Shown: positions 1 through 5,124 of the stretch, piece after piece | How the letters are laid out: each line of letters begins with the position of its first letter | Numbering within the stretch: the stretch's first letter is position 1 | From: Nitrospiria bacterium | GTDB lineage: Bacteria > Nitrospirota > Nitrospiria > JACQBZ01 | Direction: 5' to 3' | DNA length: 8,741 nucleotides | Assembly: GCA_919901335.1 (NCBI GenBank) | Contig: CAKKOZ010000054.1 | Coordinates: forward strand, 11,592-20,332 | The notes under the pieces: model-generated | What the model was told of the DNA's origin: nothing | Seen by the model: the letters and a program-made list of their open reading frames with translations, nothing else | Database searches by the model: none | Position numbers and translations under genes: made by a program

Positions 1-53
1 CCTGTGCCTGCCCGGGCGACCACGGGGGGTCGCCCCTACATTACATAATTGCG
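1..53. repeat. GC-rich palindromic repeat downstream of nuoF, cut by window edge
   Basis: This short stretch follows the nuoF stop codon. It contains a perfect 8-base inverted repeat, gggcgacc at 14-21 and ggtcgccc at 28-35, with a 6-base loop. Read on the minus strand it begins TGTAGGGGCGACC and runs into GGGCAGGC near the edge. This resembles a short interspersed palindromic repeat that I recall from many environmental bacterial genomes; the resemblance is from memory, not from a search. In the nuo transcript it would form a stable hairpin between nuoF and the expected nuoG. There is no T-tract after it on the minus strand within view, so it is not a convincing intrinsic terminator. Confidence 0.6.
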
Positions 54-1373
54 TTAATGCCCCCCGATCGCAACCAGTTTGACTCCCCGGTTCCCGACCA
101 TGCACTTTTTTCCTTTGATGTGGTATTCATATTCCGACCGCCAGTGCTTGAGCGTGCTCAAGATGGGCGCGACCTCGGCGTCGCCGAACGCGCAGATGGT
201 CTTGCCCGCGATCCCGCCGCAGATGCGGACGAGTTGATCAAGGTCCTCCATCTTTCCATGGCCGTGCTCGATCCGCCGCATGATCTGGACGAGCCAGGAG
301 GAGCCTTCGCGGCAGGGCGAGCATTTCCCGCAGGTCTCATGGGCGAAAAACTCCATCAGGTTGAGCGCCGCCCAGACCATGCAGGTGTCCTCGTCCATCA
401 CCGTGACGCCGCCGGAGCCGAGCATCGAACCGACCTGCGCGATCGCCTCGAAATCCAGTTTTACGTCCAGCGAGCCTTCGGTCAGGAAGGCCGCGGAGGC
501 GCCTCCCGGAATGATCGCCTTGATCTTTTTGTTGCCCCGGACGCCGCCGGCATGCTCGTCGATCAATGCGCGAAGCGTGATCCCCATCGGCACCTCGTAA
601 TTGCCCGGCCGGTTCACATGGCCGCTCACTGAAAAGATCCGCGTCCCCGGGCTTTTCGGGGGCGAGCCGATCGAGGCAAACCATTCGGCGCCCCGGTTCA
701 CGATATGCGGAAGGTTGCTCAAGGTCTCGACGTTGTTGATCACCGTCGGCTTTCCATACAACCCGTGGGTGGCCGGAAAGGGCGGCTTCGTCCTCGGCAG
801 GCCGCGTTTACCCTCGATGGACTCTAAAAGCGCCGTCTCCTCGCCGCAAATGTAGGCCCCGGCGCCGATATGGAGATAGAGATCAATCCCGGTCCTGCCC
901 CCAAAAATATTTTTTCCGAGATAACCGGCATGATAGGCCTCGGCCAGGGCCCGCTCCAAAACCCGGGCCCCGTAGACAAACTCGCCGCGGATATAAATAT
1001 AGCCGACCTTGGCCCCGATAGCATAGGCGGCCAGGATCATCCCCTCGATCATCTGATGGGGATCCCGTTCAATCAACTCGCGGTCCTTGAACGTCCCCGG
1101 CTCGCTCTCATCGGCGTTGCAACAGAGGTAGCGGGTGATGGCCGGGTCCTTCGGAAGGAAGTCCCACTTCATTCCGGTCGGAAAGCCCGCGCCGCCGCGG
1201 CCGCGGAGGTTTGAGCGTTTGACCAGATCGGTCAATTGCGCCGGTGTGAATTCCTTGAAAACCTTGCGGATCGCTTGATAACCGCCAAGCCGCTCGTAGT
1301 CGGTTAGGCTGCCGGTATAGCCCGGCGTCTTTAAGTTTTTGTGAAGCACTAATTCGTATTTCATAATGCCCAT
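54..1373 (-). CDS. nuoF: NADH-quinone oxidoreductase subunit F (NADH- and FMN-binding 51 kDa subunit)
   Basis: This subunit of the peripheral arm of complex I oxidises NADH, passes a hydride to FMN and then electrons to cluster N3. The 439-residue length is normal. The nucleotide-binding glycine-rich motif GRGGAGFPTGMKW lies at 58-70. The FMN-site segment CNADESEPGTFKDR is at 85-98 and GAGAYICGEETALL is at 170-183. The 4Fe-4S ligands are C348, C351 and C354 (CGKCSPC) with C394 (ICAFG). The start is ATG 1373; an in-frame ATG at 1364 (residue 4) is equally possible. Neither has a clear Shine-Dalgarno sequence, which is odd for this operon and is explained if the palindromic element upstream displaced it from the nuoE 3' end. 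No active-site residue is missing. Confidence 0.97.
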   Translation of the reverse strand: MGIMKYELVLHKNLKTPGYTGSLTDYERLGGYQAIRKVFKEFTPAQLTDLVKRSNLRGRGGAGFPTGMKWDFLPKDPAITRYLCCNADESEPGTFKDRELIERDPHQMIEGMILAAYAIGAKVGYIYIRGEFVYGARVLERALAEAYHAGYLGKNIFGGRTGIDLYLHIGAGAYICGEETALLESIEGKRGLPRTKPPFPATHGLYGKPTVINNVETLSNLPHIVNRGAEWFASIGSPPKSPGTRIFSVSGHVNRPGNYEVPMGITLRALIDEHAGGVRGNKKIKAIIPGGASAAFLTEGSLDVKLDFEAIAQVGSMLGSGGVTVMDEDTCMVWAALNLMEFFAHETCGKCSPCREGSSWLVQIMRRIEHGHGKMEDLDQLVRICGGIAGKTICAFGDAEVAPILSTLKHWRSEYEYHIKGKKCMVGNRGVKLVAIGGH

Positions 1374-1378
1374 TCATT

Positions 1379-1524
1379 TCGTTGCATCGAGCGGGTGGCC
1401 GAGGCGGGGCGCCCCATCCGCCCGCAACGGCAAGTCCCCACTGGGTGGGGATGGCAGGCCCGCCCGGAAAGTTCAACGTAGTGAGGACGGATGGGGCTGC
1501 CGAAGGACAGGACCCGCCGATGCA
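1379..1524. mobile_element. Nested palindromic, MITE-like element between nuoE and nuoF
   Basis: The nuoE-nuoF gap is filled by a strongly self-complementary sequence. The outer arms are tgcatcgagcgggt (1383-1396) and acccgccgatgca (1512-1524), which pair with one bulged base. A second pair is gccccatccg (1411-1420) with cggatggggc (1488-1497). An inner hairpin is tccccac/gtgggga (1435-1441 and 1445-1451) around a 3-base loop. The flanks cattcatt (1371-1378) and cattaatt (1523-1530) match at 7 of 8 bases and may be a decayed target duplication, although the exact ends are ambiguous. It abuts the nuoE stop codon. I see no gene in it. The inverted ends and the restored junction on removal suggest a small non-autonomous insertion; a structural mRNA element is the alternative. 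Confidence 0.5.
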
Positions 1525-2061
1525 TTAATTCTCTCCCATCGCCTTAGGAACCGGCTCGGCGCCGCGTTTCAAGTCGTCCAGGATCCGGTCCACTTTTTCA
1601 CGCGTCAGGTTCTCGTAGAACGCACCGTTGATCTGCACCGCCGGCGCCGTTCCGCAGGAGGCGAGGCATTCGACCGTTCTCAAAGTGAACAGCCCGTCGG
1701 CCGTCGTTTTGCCGATCCCGATCCCCAGCTTCTGCTGGAAATGGCCGAGGATGTTTTCGGACCCGGCCAGCGCGCAGGACAGCGTCCGGCAGAGCTGGAT
1801 CAGGTACTTGCCCACCGGCTTCTCGTTCAGCAGCGTGTAGAAGGTAAGCACCTCGTACACTTTCGGCGGCGTCAGGTCGAGCCGGTTTGCAACGATGACC
1901 ATCACGTCTTCGCTGATATGGCCGAACTCGGCCTGGGCCAGGTTCAACACCGGAAGCAGCGCCGACCGTTTATCCGGATAGCGGGTCAGGATCTCACGGA
2001 TCTCCTTCTCGGCTTTTTCCGAGAAGGCCGTTATTTTTGACGTCGGATTCACCGATCGCAT
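1525..2061 (-). CDS. nuoE: NADH-quinone oxidoreductase subunit E (24 kDa, 2Fe-2S)
   Basis: This peripheral-arm subunit binds 2Fe-2S cluster N1a and packs against NuoF at the NADH end of complex I. It has the thioredoxin-like NuoE fold. The cluster ligands are C91 and C96 (CRTLSC) and C132 and C136 (CLASC), the usual spacing. The helical N-terminal part, about residues 12-80, contains the family segments LLPVLNLAQAEFGHIS and PPKVYEVLTFYT. With ATG 2061 the protein has 178 residues. AGGAG at 2063-2067 is only one base from that ATG, so GTG 2052 (10-base spacing) is a possible start. The longer open frame up to 2139 runs through the palindromic element and is not believable as coding. A repeat element lies on each side of the gene. 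Confidence 0.95.
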   Translation of the reverse strand: MRSVNPTSKITAFSEKAEKEIREILTRYPDKRSALLPVLNLAQAEFGHISEDVMVIVANRLDLTPPKVYEVLTFYTLLNEKPVGKYLIQLCRTLSCALAGSENILGHFQQKLGIGIGKTTADGLFTLRTVECLASCGTAPAVQINGAFYENLTREKVDRILDDLKRGAEPVPKAMGEN

Positions 2062-2076
2062 TCTCCTATTATCTAT

Positions 2077-2160
2077 GGGGGCCCGTGCGGCTAATGCTGA
2101 ACAAGGTCCTCCGATGCCCCCACACCCCGCGGCAGCCACAGGCGAAGCCTGATGGCTGCC
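2077..2160. mobile_element. 84-base palindromic insertion between nuoD and nuoE with 8-base target duplication
   Basis: The element is bounded by the perfect direct repeat ttatctat at 2069-2076 and 2161-2168. The right copy contains the nuoD stop codon. Inside are two stems: tgggggc (2076-2082) with gccccca (2116-2122), and the strong hairpin at 2131-2160. Deleting the element and one repeat copy would give nuoD TAA, then TAGGAGA, then the nuoE ATG, a compact junction with a ribosome-binding site. This is good evidence of an insertion event. It encodes no protein. The ends show no clear terminal inverted repeat, so the family is unknown; it could have been moved in trans by a transposase that makes 8-base duplications. 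Confidence 0.6.
2131..2160. repeat. Strong hairpin directly after the nuoD stop codon
   Basis: The arms ggcagccacaggc (2131-2143) and gcctgatggctgcc (2147-2160) pair over 13 base pairs with a single bulged A and a 3-base gaa loop. On the nuo transcript this hairpin would begin immediately after the nuoD TAA. It lacks a following U-tract on the minus strand, so it is unlikely to be a terminator, but it could block 3' exonucleases or pausing ribosomes. It is part of the larger inserted element. Confidence 0.75.
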
Positions 2161-3396
2161 TTATCTATCACACTCCCCCATTACAATGTCGTACGTCCCG
2201 AAAATCGTGACGATGTCGGCGATCATGTAGCCCCGCGCCATGTGATCAAACGCCCCCAGATGGACAAAGGACGGCGAGCGGATCTTCAGCCGATACGGCT
2301 TGGGCCCTCCGTCGCTGATGATCGAGAATCCCAGTTCGCCCTTCGGGGCCTCCGTCGCGCAGTAGACCTCCCCCTTCGGCGGCCGGAACCCCTCGGTGAA
2401 GATGATGAAATGATGGATAAGGCTCTGCATATCCTTCATCACCTTTTCCTTGGGCGGGGCCACCACCTGGGGGACGTCCGTCAGGATCGGCCCTTCCGGA
2501 AGTTGATCCAGGCATTGCGCGATGATCCGCGCGCTCTGTTTCATCTCCTGCATCCGGACCCAGTACCGGTCGTAGGTATCGCCGTTGGATCCCAGCGGGA
2601 CATCCCAGTCCACCTTGCCGTAGGCCGCGTAGGGCTCGGCCTTCCGAATGTCGTAATGGACACCCGATCCCCGCAGGACCGGCCCCGTCATCCCGAAACT
2701 GACGGCGTCCTCGGCCGAGATCACCGCAATGTCCTTCGTCCTCGAAAGCCAGATCCGGTTGTTTAATAGAAGGCTGTTGTATTCGTCAATCTTGGACGGA
2801 AACTCGTTCAAGAACTTTCGGAGCGTTTGAATCACCTCCGGCGACAGATCGCCGTTGACGCCGCCGATCCGAAAATAATTCATCGTCAATCGCGCTCCGC
2901 AGACCTGTTCAAACAGGTCCAGCAGCACCTCCCGCTCGCGGAAGGTCCAGAAAAAGACCGTCATCGCACCGATGTCCAGCGCCTGCGTTCCGAGCCAGAA
3001 GAGATGGCCCACGATCCGCTGCATCTCGGCGATAATCGTCCGGACGTACTCCCCGCGTTCGGGGATCGAGACCCCCAGCAGTTTTTCGACGGCGCGGACG
3101 TAGGCGAAGTTATTGCTCATGGAACAGATATAGTCCAGGCGGTCGGTGTGGGGGATGATCTGCTGATAGGTCAGGCCCTCGCACAGTTTCTCGACGCCCC
3201 GGTGGAGATAGCCAAGGTCCGGCGTGGCCTGGATGATCTTTTCGCCCTCCAGCTCCAGCACCACGCGGAGAACGCCGTGGGTCGCGGGATGCTGCGGGCC
3301 CATATTCAAGAGAAGATCCTCGCTGCGGCGGAGCGGAAGATCTTCCGTGATCGGACGGGGCTCGGGATCGTTCAAGGATGCCGGGTTCGAGCCCAT
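2161..3396 (-). CDS. nuoD: NADH-quinone oxidoreductase subunit D (49 kDa, quinone-site subunit)
   Basis: This subunit forms the quinone-binding cavity of complex I next to cluster N2 of NuoB. The 411-residue protein has the signature LNMGPQHPATHGVLR at 30-44. H40 and Y89 (TDRLDY) match by position Thermus Nqo4 H38 and Y87, which contact the quinone head group. LHRGVEKL at 64-71 contains R66, equivalent to human mature NDUFS2 R85, the residue methylated by NDUFAF7. The C terminus DIVMGECDR is the usual family end. I chose ATG 3396 because AGGAG at 3403-3407 lies 6 bases upstream. ATG 3438 (425 residues, GGAG 7 bases upstream) is a real alternative. It is not fused to NuoC, unlike in E. coli. 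The right copy of an 8-base target duplication overlaps the last two codons and stop. Confidence 0.97.
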   Translation of the reverse strand: MGSNPASLNDPEPRPITEDLPLRRSEDLLLNMGPQHPATHGVLRVVLELEGEKIIQATPDLGYLHRGVEKLCEGLTYQQIIPHTDRLDYICSMSNNFAYVRAVEKLLGVSIPERGEYVRTIIAEMQRIVGHLFWLGTQALDIGAMTVFFWTFREREVLLDLFEQVCGARLTMNYFRIGGVNGDLSPEVIQTLRKFLNEFPSKIDEYNSLLLNNRIWLSRTKDIAVISAEDAVSFGMTGPVLRGSGVHYDIRKAEPYAAYGKVDWDVPLGSNGDTYDRYWVRMQEMKQSARIIAQCLDQLPEGPILTDVPQVVAPPKEKVMKDMQSLIHHFIIFTEGFRPPKGEVYCATEAPKGELGFSIISDGGPKPYRLKIRSPSFVHLGAFDHMARGYMIADIVTIFGTYDIVMGECDR

Positions 3397-3402
3397 GGCT
3401 TT

Positions 3403-3407
3403 CTCCT
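3403..3407 (-). promoter_or_regulatory. Ribosome-binding site favouring the nuoD start at 3396
   Basis: On the minus strand AGGAG lies 6 bases before ATG 3396. A second candidate, GGAG 7 bases before ATG 3438, supports a start 14 codons further upstream. The longer option leaves a 52-base gap to nuoC, the shorter a 94-base gap. I prefer the stronger AGGAG, but the choice is not certain. Confidence 0.5.
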
Positions 3408-3490
3408 GCAATGGCTCCTGTCGGGTATGAGATTCCATTCTAAGGCTCCGTTCTTGCGCCCCCCCTGGCTTCCATTCCGTTAATGATGCG

Positions 3491-3994
3491 TTACGTCCGA
3501 GGCTCCTCGGTGGGCAGAAACTCGAAGGTGTTGCGCCAGCCTTTGCCTTCGGTGGGATATTCCTTCCGAAGGGGATGCCCGTCGAAATCCTCCGGGAGAA
3601 AGATCCGCCGGAGATCGGGATGATTCCGGAACCGGATCCCCATGAGGTCGTACACTTCGCGCTCCAGAAAACCGGCGGACCTCCAGACCGGGTAAACCGA
3701 GTCAATCTCGCAAGGCTCCTCGCAGAGGCCGGTCTTGAGCCGCAATCGATGCTGTTTCCGGATCGAGTTCAATTGGTAGACCACCTCGAACCGCTTGGCC
3801 CGTCCCGGGTAATCCGCAGAGAAAACGTCCGAGAGCTGATCCATTCCCAGCGCCGGGTCATCTCGAAGAAACCGGGCGATCTCCACGATGCGGTCCGGCT
3901 TCACGACCACCGTCCAATCGCCCCGAAACTCGTTCGCTTCAATGAACTCGCTTGGAAACGTCTCCTGTATCTTTTGGGGGATTGCCTGAGTCAT
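3491..3994 (-). CDS. nuoC: NADH-quinone oxidoreductase subunit C (30 kDa)
   Basis: This peripheral-arm subunit of complex I has no cofactor; it braces NuoB and NuoD. The 167-residue protein carries the family signature at 111-147: EREVYDLMGIRF, then NHPDLRRIFLPEDF, then DGHPLRKEYP. The start ATG 3994 is 29 bases after the nuoB stop. There is no good Shine-Dalgarno sequence (only GAGA about 13 bases upstream), so translational coupling to nuoB is likely. A 14-base tandem duplication lies in the gap. It is a separate gene, not fused to nuoD. Confidence 0.96.
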   Translation of the reverse strand: MTQAIPQKIQETFPSEFIEANEFRGDWTVVVKPDRIVEIARFLRDDPALGMDQLSDVFSADYPGRAKRFEVVYQLNSIRKQHRLRLKTGLCEEPCEIDSVYPVWRSAGFLEREVYDLMGIRFRNHPDLRRIFLPEDFDGHPLRKEYPTEGKGWRNTFEFLPTEEPRT

Positions 3995-4003
3995 GGCGTC
4001 AAT

Positions 4004-4031
4004 GGGTCTCTATTTTAGGGTCTCTATTTTA
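4004..4031. repeat. Perfect 14-base tandem duplication at the nuoB/nuoC junction
   Basis: The unit gggtctctatttta occurs twice without a mismatch, at 4004-4017 and 4018-4031. The second copy overlaps the final codons and TAG stop of nuoB; the first lies in the short gap before nuoC. It looks like a slippage duplication that lengthened the spacer from 15 to 29 bases without changing either protein. Confidence 0.9.
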
Positions 4032-4503
4032 CAAAAACCTTCTCGTGCTTGATCTTCTCCTGAAGCATCATCAATCCCTGCAAGAGGGCCTCCGGGCGGG
4101 GCGGACAGCCGGGCACGTAGACATCCACCGGGACGATCTGGTCCACCCCCTGAACGACACTGTAACTATTGTAATGATTCCCCGATGTGGCGCAGGAACC
4201 CATCGCGATGACGTAACGCGGCTCGGGCATCTGATCGTAAATCCGGCGGATGACCGGGGCCATCTTCCGGCAGACCGTGCCGGCCACAATCATCAGGTCC
4301 GACTGGCGCGGCGAGGCGCGGAAGACGCCTGCCCCGAACCGGTCAATGTCGTACCGCGATGAAACCGTTGCGATCATCTCGATCGCGCAGCAGGCCAGGC
4401 CGAAGGTCATGGGCCAGAGCGACGACCGCCGGGCCCAGTTCACCACGGAATCGACCGAGGTCGTGATCACATTGGCATCGAACTGCCGATCGATCAATCC
4501 CAT
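4024..4503 (-). CDS. nuoB: NADH-quinone oxidoreductase subunit B (PSST, cluster N2)
   Basis: This subunit holds the terminal 4Fe-4S cluster N2, which hands electrons to quinone at the interface with NuoD. The 159-residue protein shows the four expected ligands: the adjacent pair C38-C39 (GLACCAIEM), C104 (MGSCATSGN) and C133 (PGCPPRPE). The NuoB-typical RRSSLWPMTFGLACC and DIDRFGAGVFRASPRQ segments are intact. The start ATG 4503 lies inside the end of nuoA: the two frames overlap by 10 bases, so translation is coupled. The stop falls in a 14-base tandem repeat. Confidence 0.98.
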   Translation of the reverse strand: MGLIDRQFDANVITTSVDSVVNWARRSSLWPMTFGLACCAIEMIATVSSRYDIDRFGAGVFRASPRQSDLMIVAGTVCRKMAPVIRRIYDQMPEPRYVIAMGSCATSGNHYNSYSVVQGVDQIVPVDVYVPGCPPRPEALLQGLMMLQEKIKHEKVFVK

Positions 4504-4868
4504 TCCAGCGCCCCCTTCTTCCAGGCATAGAAATAGCCGACCAGAAGCACCCCGATAAACAGGACCATCGCGACAAGACCGACCAGTTTCAGATCGCCGT
4601 AGACCACGGCCCAGGGATACAAAAAAACGGCCTCGATATCGAAGATGACGAAAATCATTGCGATGAGGTAATAGCGCAGCGGGAAAGGGATGCGGGCGTC
4701 CGAAAAAGGGATGCTCCCGCTTTCATACGTCGTGAGTTTGGCTGTATACATCCTGCTCGGCCGGAGGATTTTGCCGAGCAGAAGCGTCACGCCCCCGAAC
4801 ACCAGCGCGATCGCGATAAAGATCACGATCGGCAGATAGTTGACCGGGACAAAATCAGCTGGTGTCAT
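4494..4868 (-). CDS. nuoA: NADH-quinone oxidoreductase subunit A (membrane subunit)
   Basis: This small membrane subunit sits beside NuoH near the quinone site of complex I. The 124 residues form three hydrophobic helices at about 12-34, 66-86 and 96-115. The conserved loop has the form YESGSIPF at 49-56, with serine where many homologues have cysteine (YECG). The second helix carries FDIEAVFLYPW at 76-86 with the acidic pair D77 and E79. I chose ATG 4868 over an adjacent in-frame TTG at 4871 because an AAGGGG stretch lies at suitable spacing from the ATG. It is the first gene of the operon and its end overlaps nuoB by 10 bases. Confidence 0.95.
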   Translation of the reverse strand: MTPADFVPVNYLPIVIFIAIALVFGGVTLLLGKILRPSRMYTAKLTTYESGSIPFSDARIPFPLRYYLIAMIFVIFDIEAVFLYPWAVVYGDLKLVGLVAMVLFIGVLLVGYFYAWKKGALEWD

Positions 4869-4921
4869 CAAACCCCTTTGCGCGGCGGTCGGCCATGCGC
4901 GGCGCCTTAAATCGCCTAAAT

Positions 4922-4941
4922 TTCAAACCCTTCTTCAAACC
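4922..4941. repeat. Paired ttcaaacc direct repeats in the nuo leader
   Basis: The octamer ttcaaacc (GGTTTGAA on the transcribed strand) occurs at 4922-4929 and 4934-4941, 12 bases apart, roughly one helical turn. It lies just downstream of promoter P2 and upstream of nuoA, where a regulator site could act. Below it on the transcript, ATTTAGGCG is followed at once by ATTTAAGGCG, another near-repeat. No known operator is recognised. Confidence 0.4.
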
Positions 4942-4950
4942 TTCGAGGTC

Positions 4951-4979
4951 AGTATAAAACAGACCGGGAGCTTAAACAA
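4951..4979 (-). promoter_or_regulatory. nuo promoter P2 (sigma70-like)
   Basis: On the minus strand the -35 candidate TTGTTT (4974-4979) is separated by exactly 17 bases from the -10 candidate TATACT (4951-4956). The -10 matches consensus at 5 of 6 positions, the -35 only at 3 of 6. Initiation would be near 4944, giving a leader of roughly 75 bases before nuoA. Confidence 0.5.
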
Positions 4980-4987
4980 GAGGGCTT

Positions 4988-5016
4988 ATCTTAAGAAATC
5001 AGGTCGGACTTGTCAA
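4988..5016 (-). promoter_or_regulatory. nuo promoter P1 (strong sigma70-like)
   Basis: On the minus strand a perfect -35 TTGACA (5011-5016) is followed after exactly 17 bases by TAAGAT (4988-4993), which matches the -10 consensus at 4 of 6 positions, including the key TA at the start and T at the end. Initiation would be near 4981, just upstream of P2, giving a leader of about 110 bases. Two tandem promoters suggest high or differently timed expression of complex I. Confidence 0.75.
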
Positions 5017-5088
5017 GGAAGAACCGCGCGTCTGATGGGCTGTAAATGAGGTCGGGCACACGGGATGGACAACTTGTTCGTGAATCCA

Positions 5089-5117
5089 TTGACAGGGGAA
5101 TAAACATCTTGTAGGGT
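5089..5117 (+). promoter_or_regulatory. truB-like gene promoter (sigma70-like), placing the start site at the ATG
   Basis: A perfect -35 TTGACA (5089-5094) is followed after 17 bases by TAGGGT (5112-5117), which has the TA and final T of a -10 box. The expected start of transcription, about 7 bases further, is 5124-5125, and the gene's ATG is at 5125. No Shine-Dalgarno sequence precedes that ATG at a useful distance that would be inside the transcript. The mRNA is therefore probably leaderless. Confidence 0.65.
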
Positions 5118-5124
5118 CTTGCCT

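Noticed and set aside
1391..1520. tRNA gene suggested by gcgggt...acccgc ends
   Set aside because: The ends pair like an acceptor stem, but there is no T-arm of the GGTTCGAATCC type before the 3' side and the length is too great; the pairing belongs to the palindromic element.
1366..2040. Plus-strand open frame of 224 codons across nuoE and the nuoE/nuoF gap
   Set aside because: Antisense to nuoE, arginine- and proline-rich, crosses a palindromic element, and has no family motifs.
2062..2139. N-terminal extension of nuoE to 2139
   Set aside because: The extra residues are encoded by the inserted palindrome and are low-complexity; family similarity begins after 2061.
2131..2160. Rho-independent terminator after nuoD
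   Set aside because: The hairpin is strong but no U-tract follows on the minus strand, and nuoE and nuoF lie downstream in the same operon.
2152..2766. Plus-strand open frame opposite nuoD
   Set aside because: Antisense shadow of a highly conserved gene; no motif and no ribosome-binding site worth noting.
3397..3705. N-terminal extension of the nuoD frame up to 3705
   Set aside because: It overlaps nuoC by about 200 bases, is not NuoD-like, and NuoD normally begins shortly before the GPQHPATHG motif.
5066..5088. Operator-like palindrome acaacttgt before the truB promoter
   Set aside because: Only four pairs per arm around one base; too short to separate from chance.
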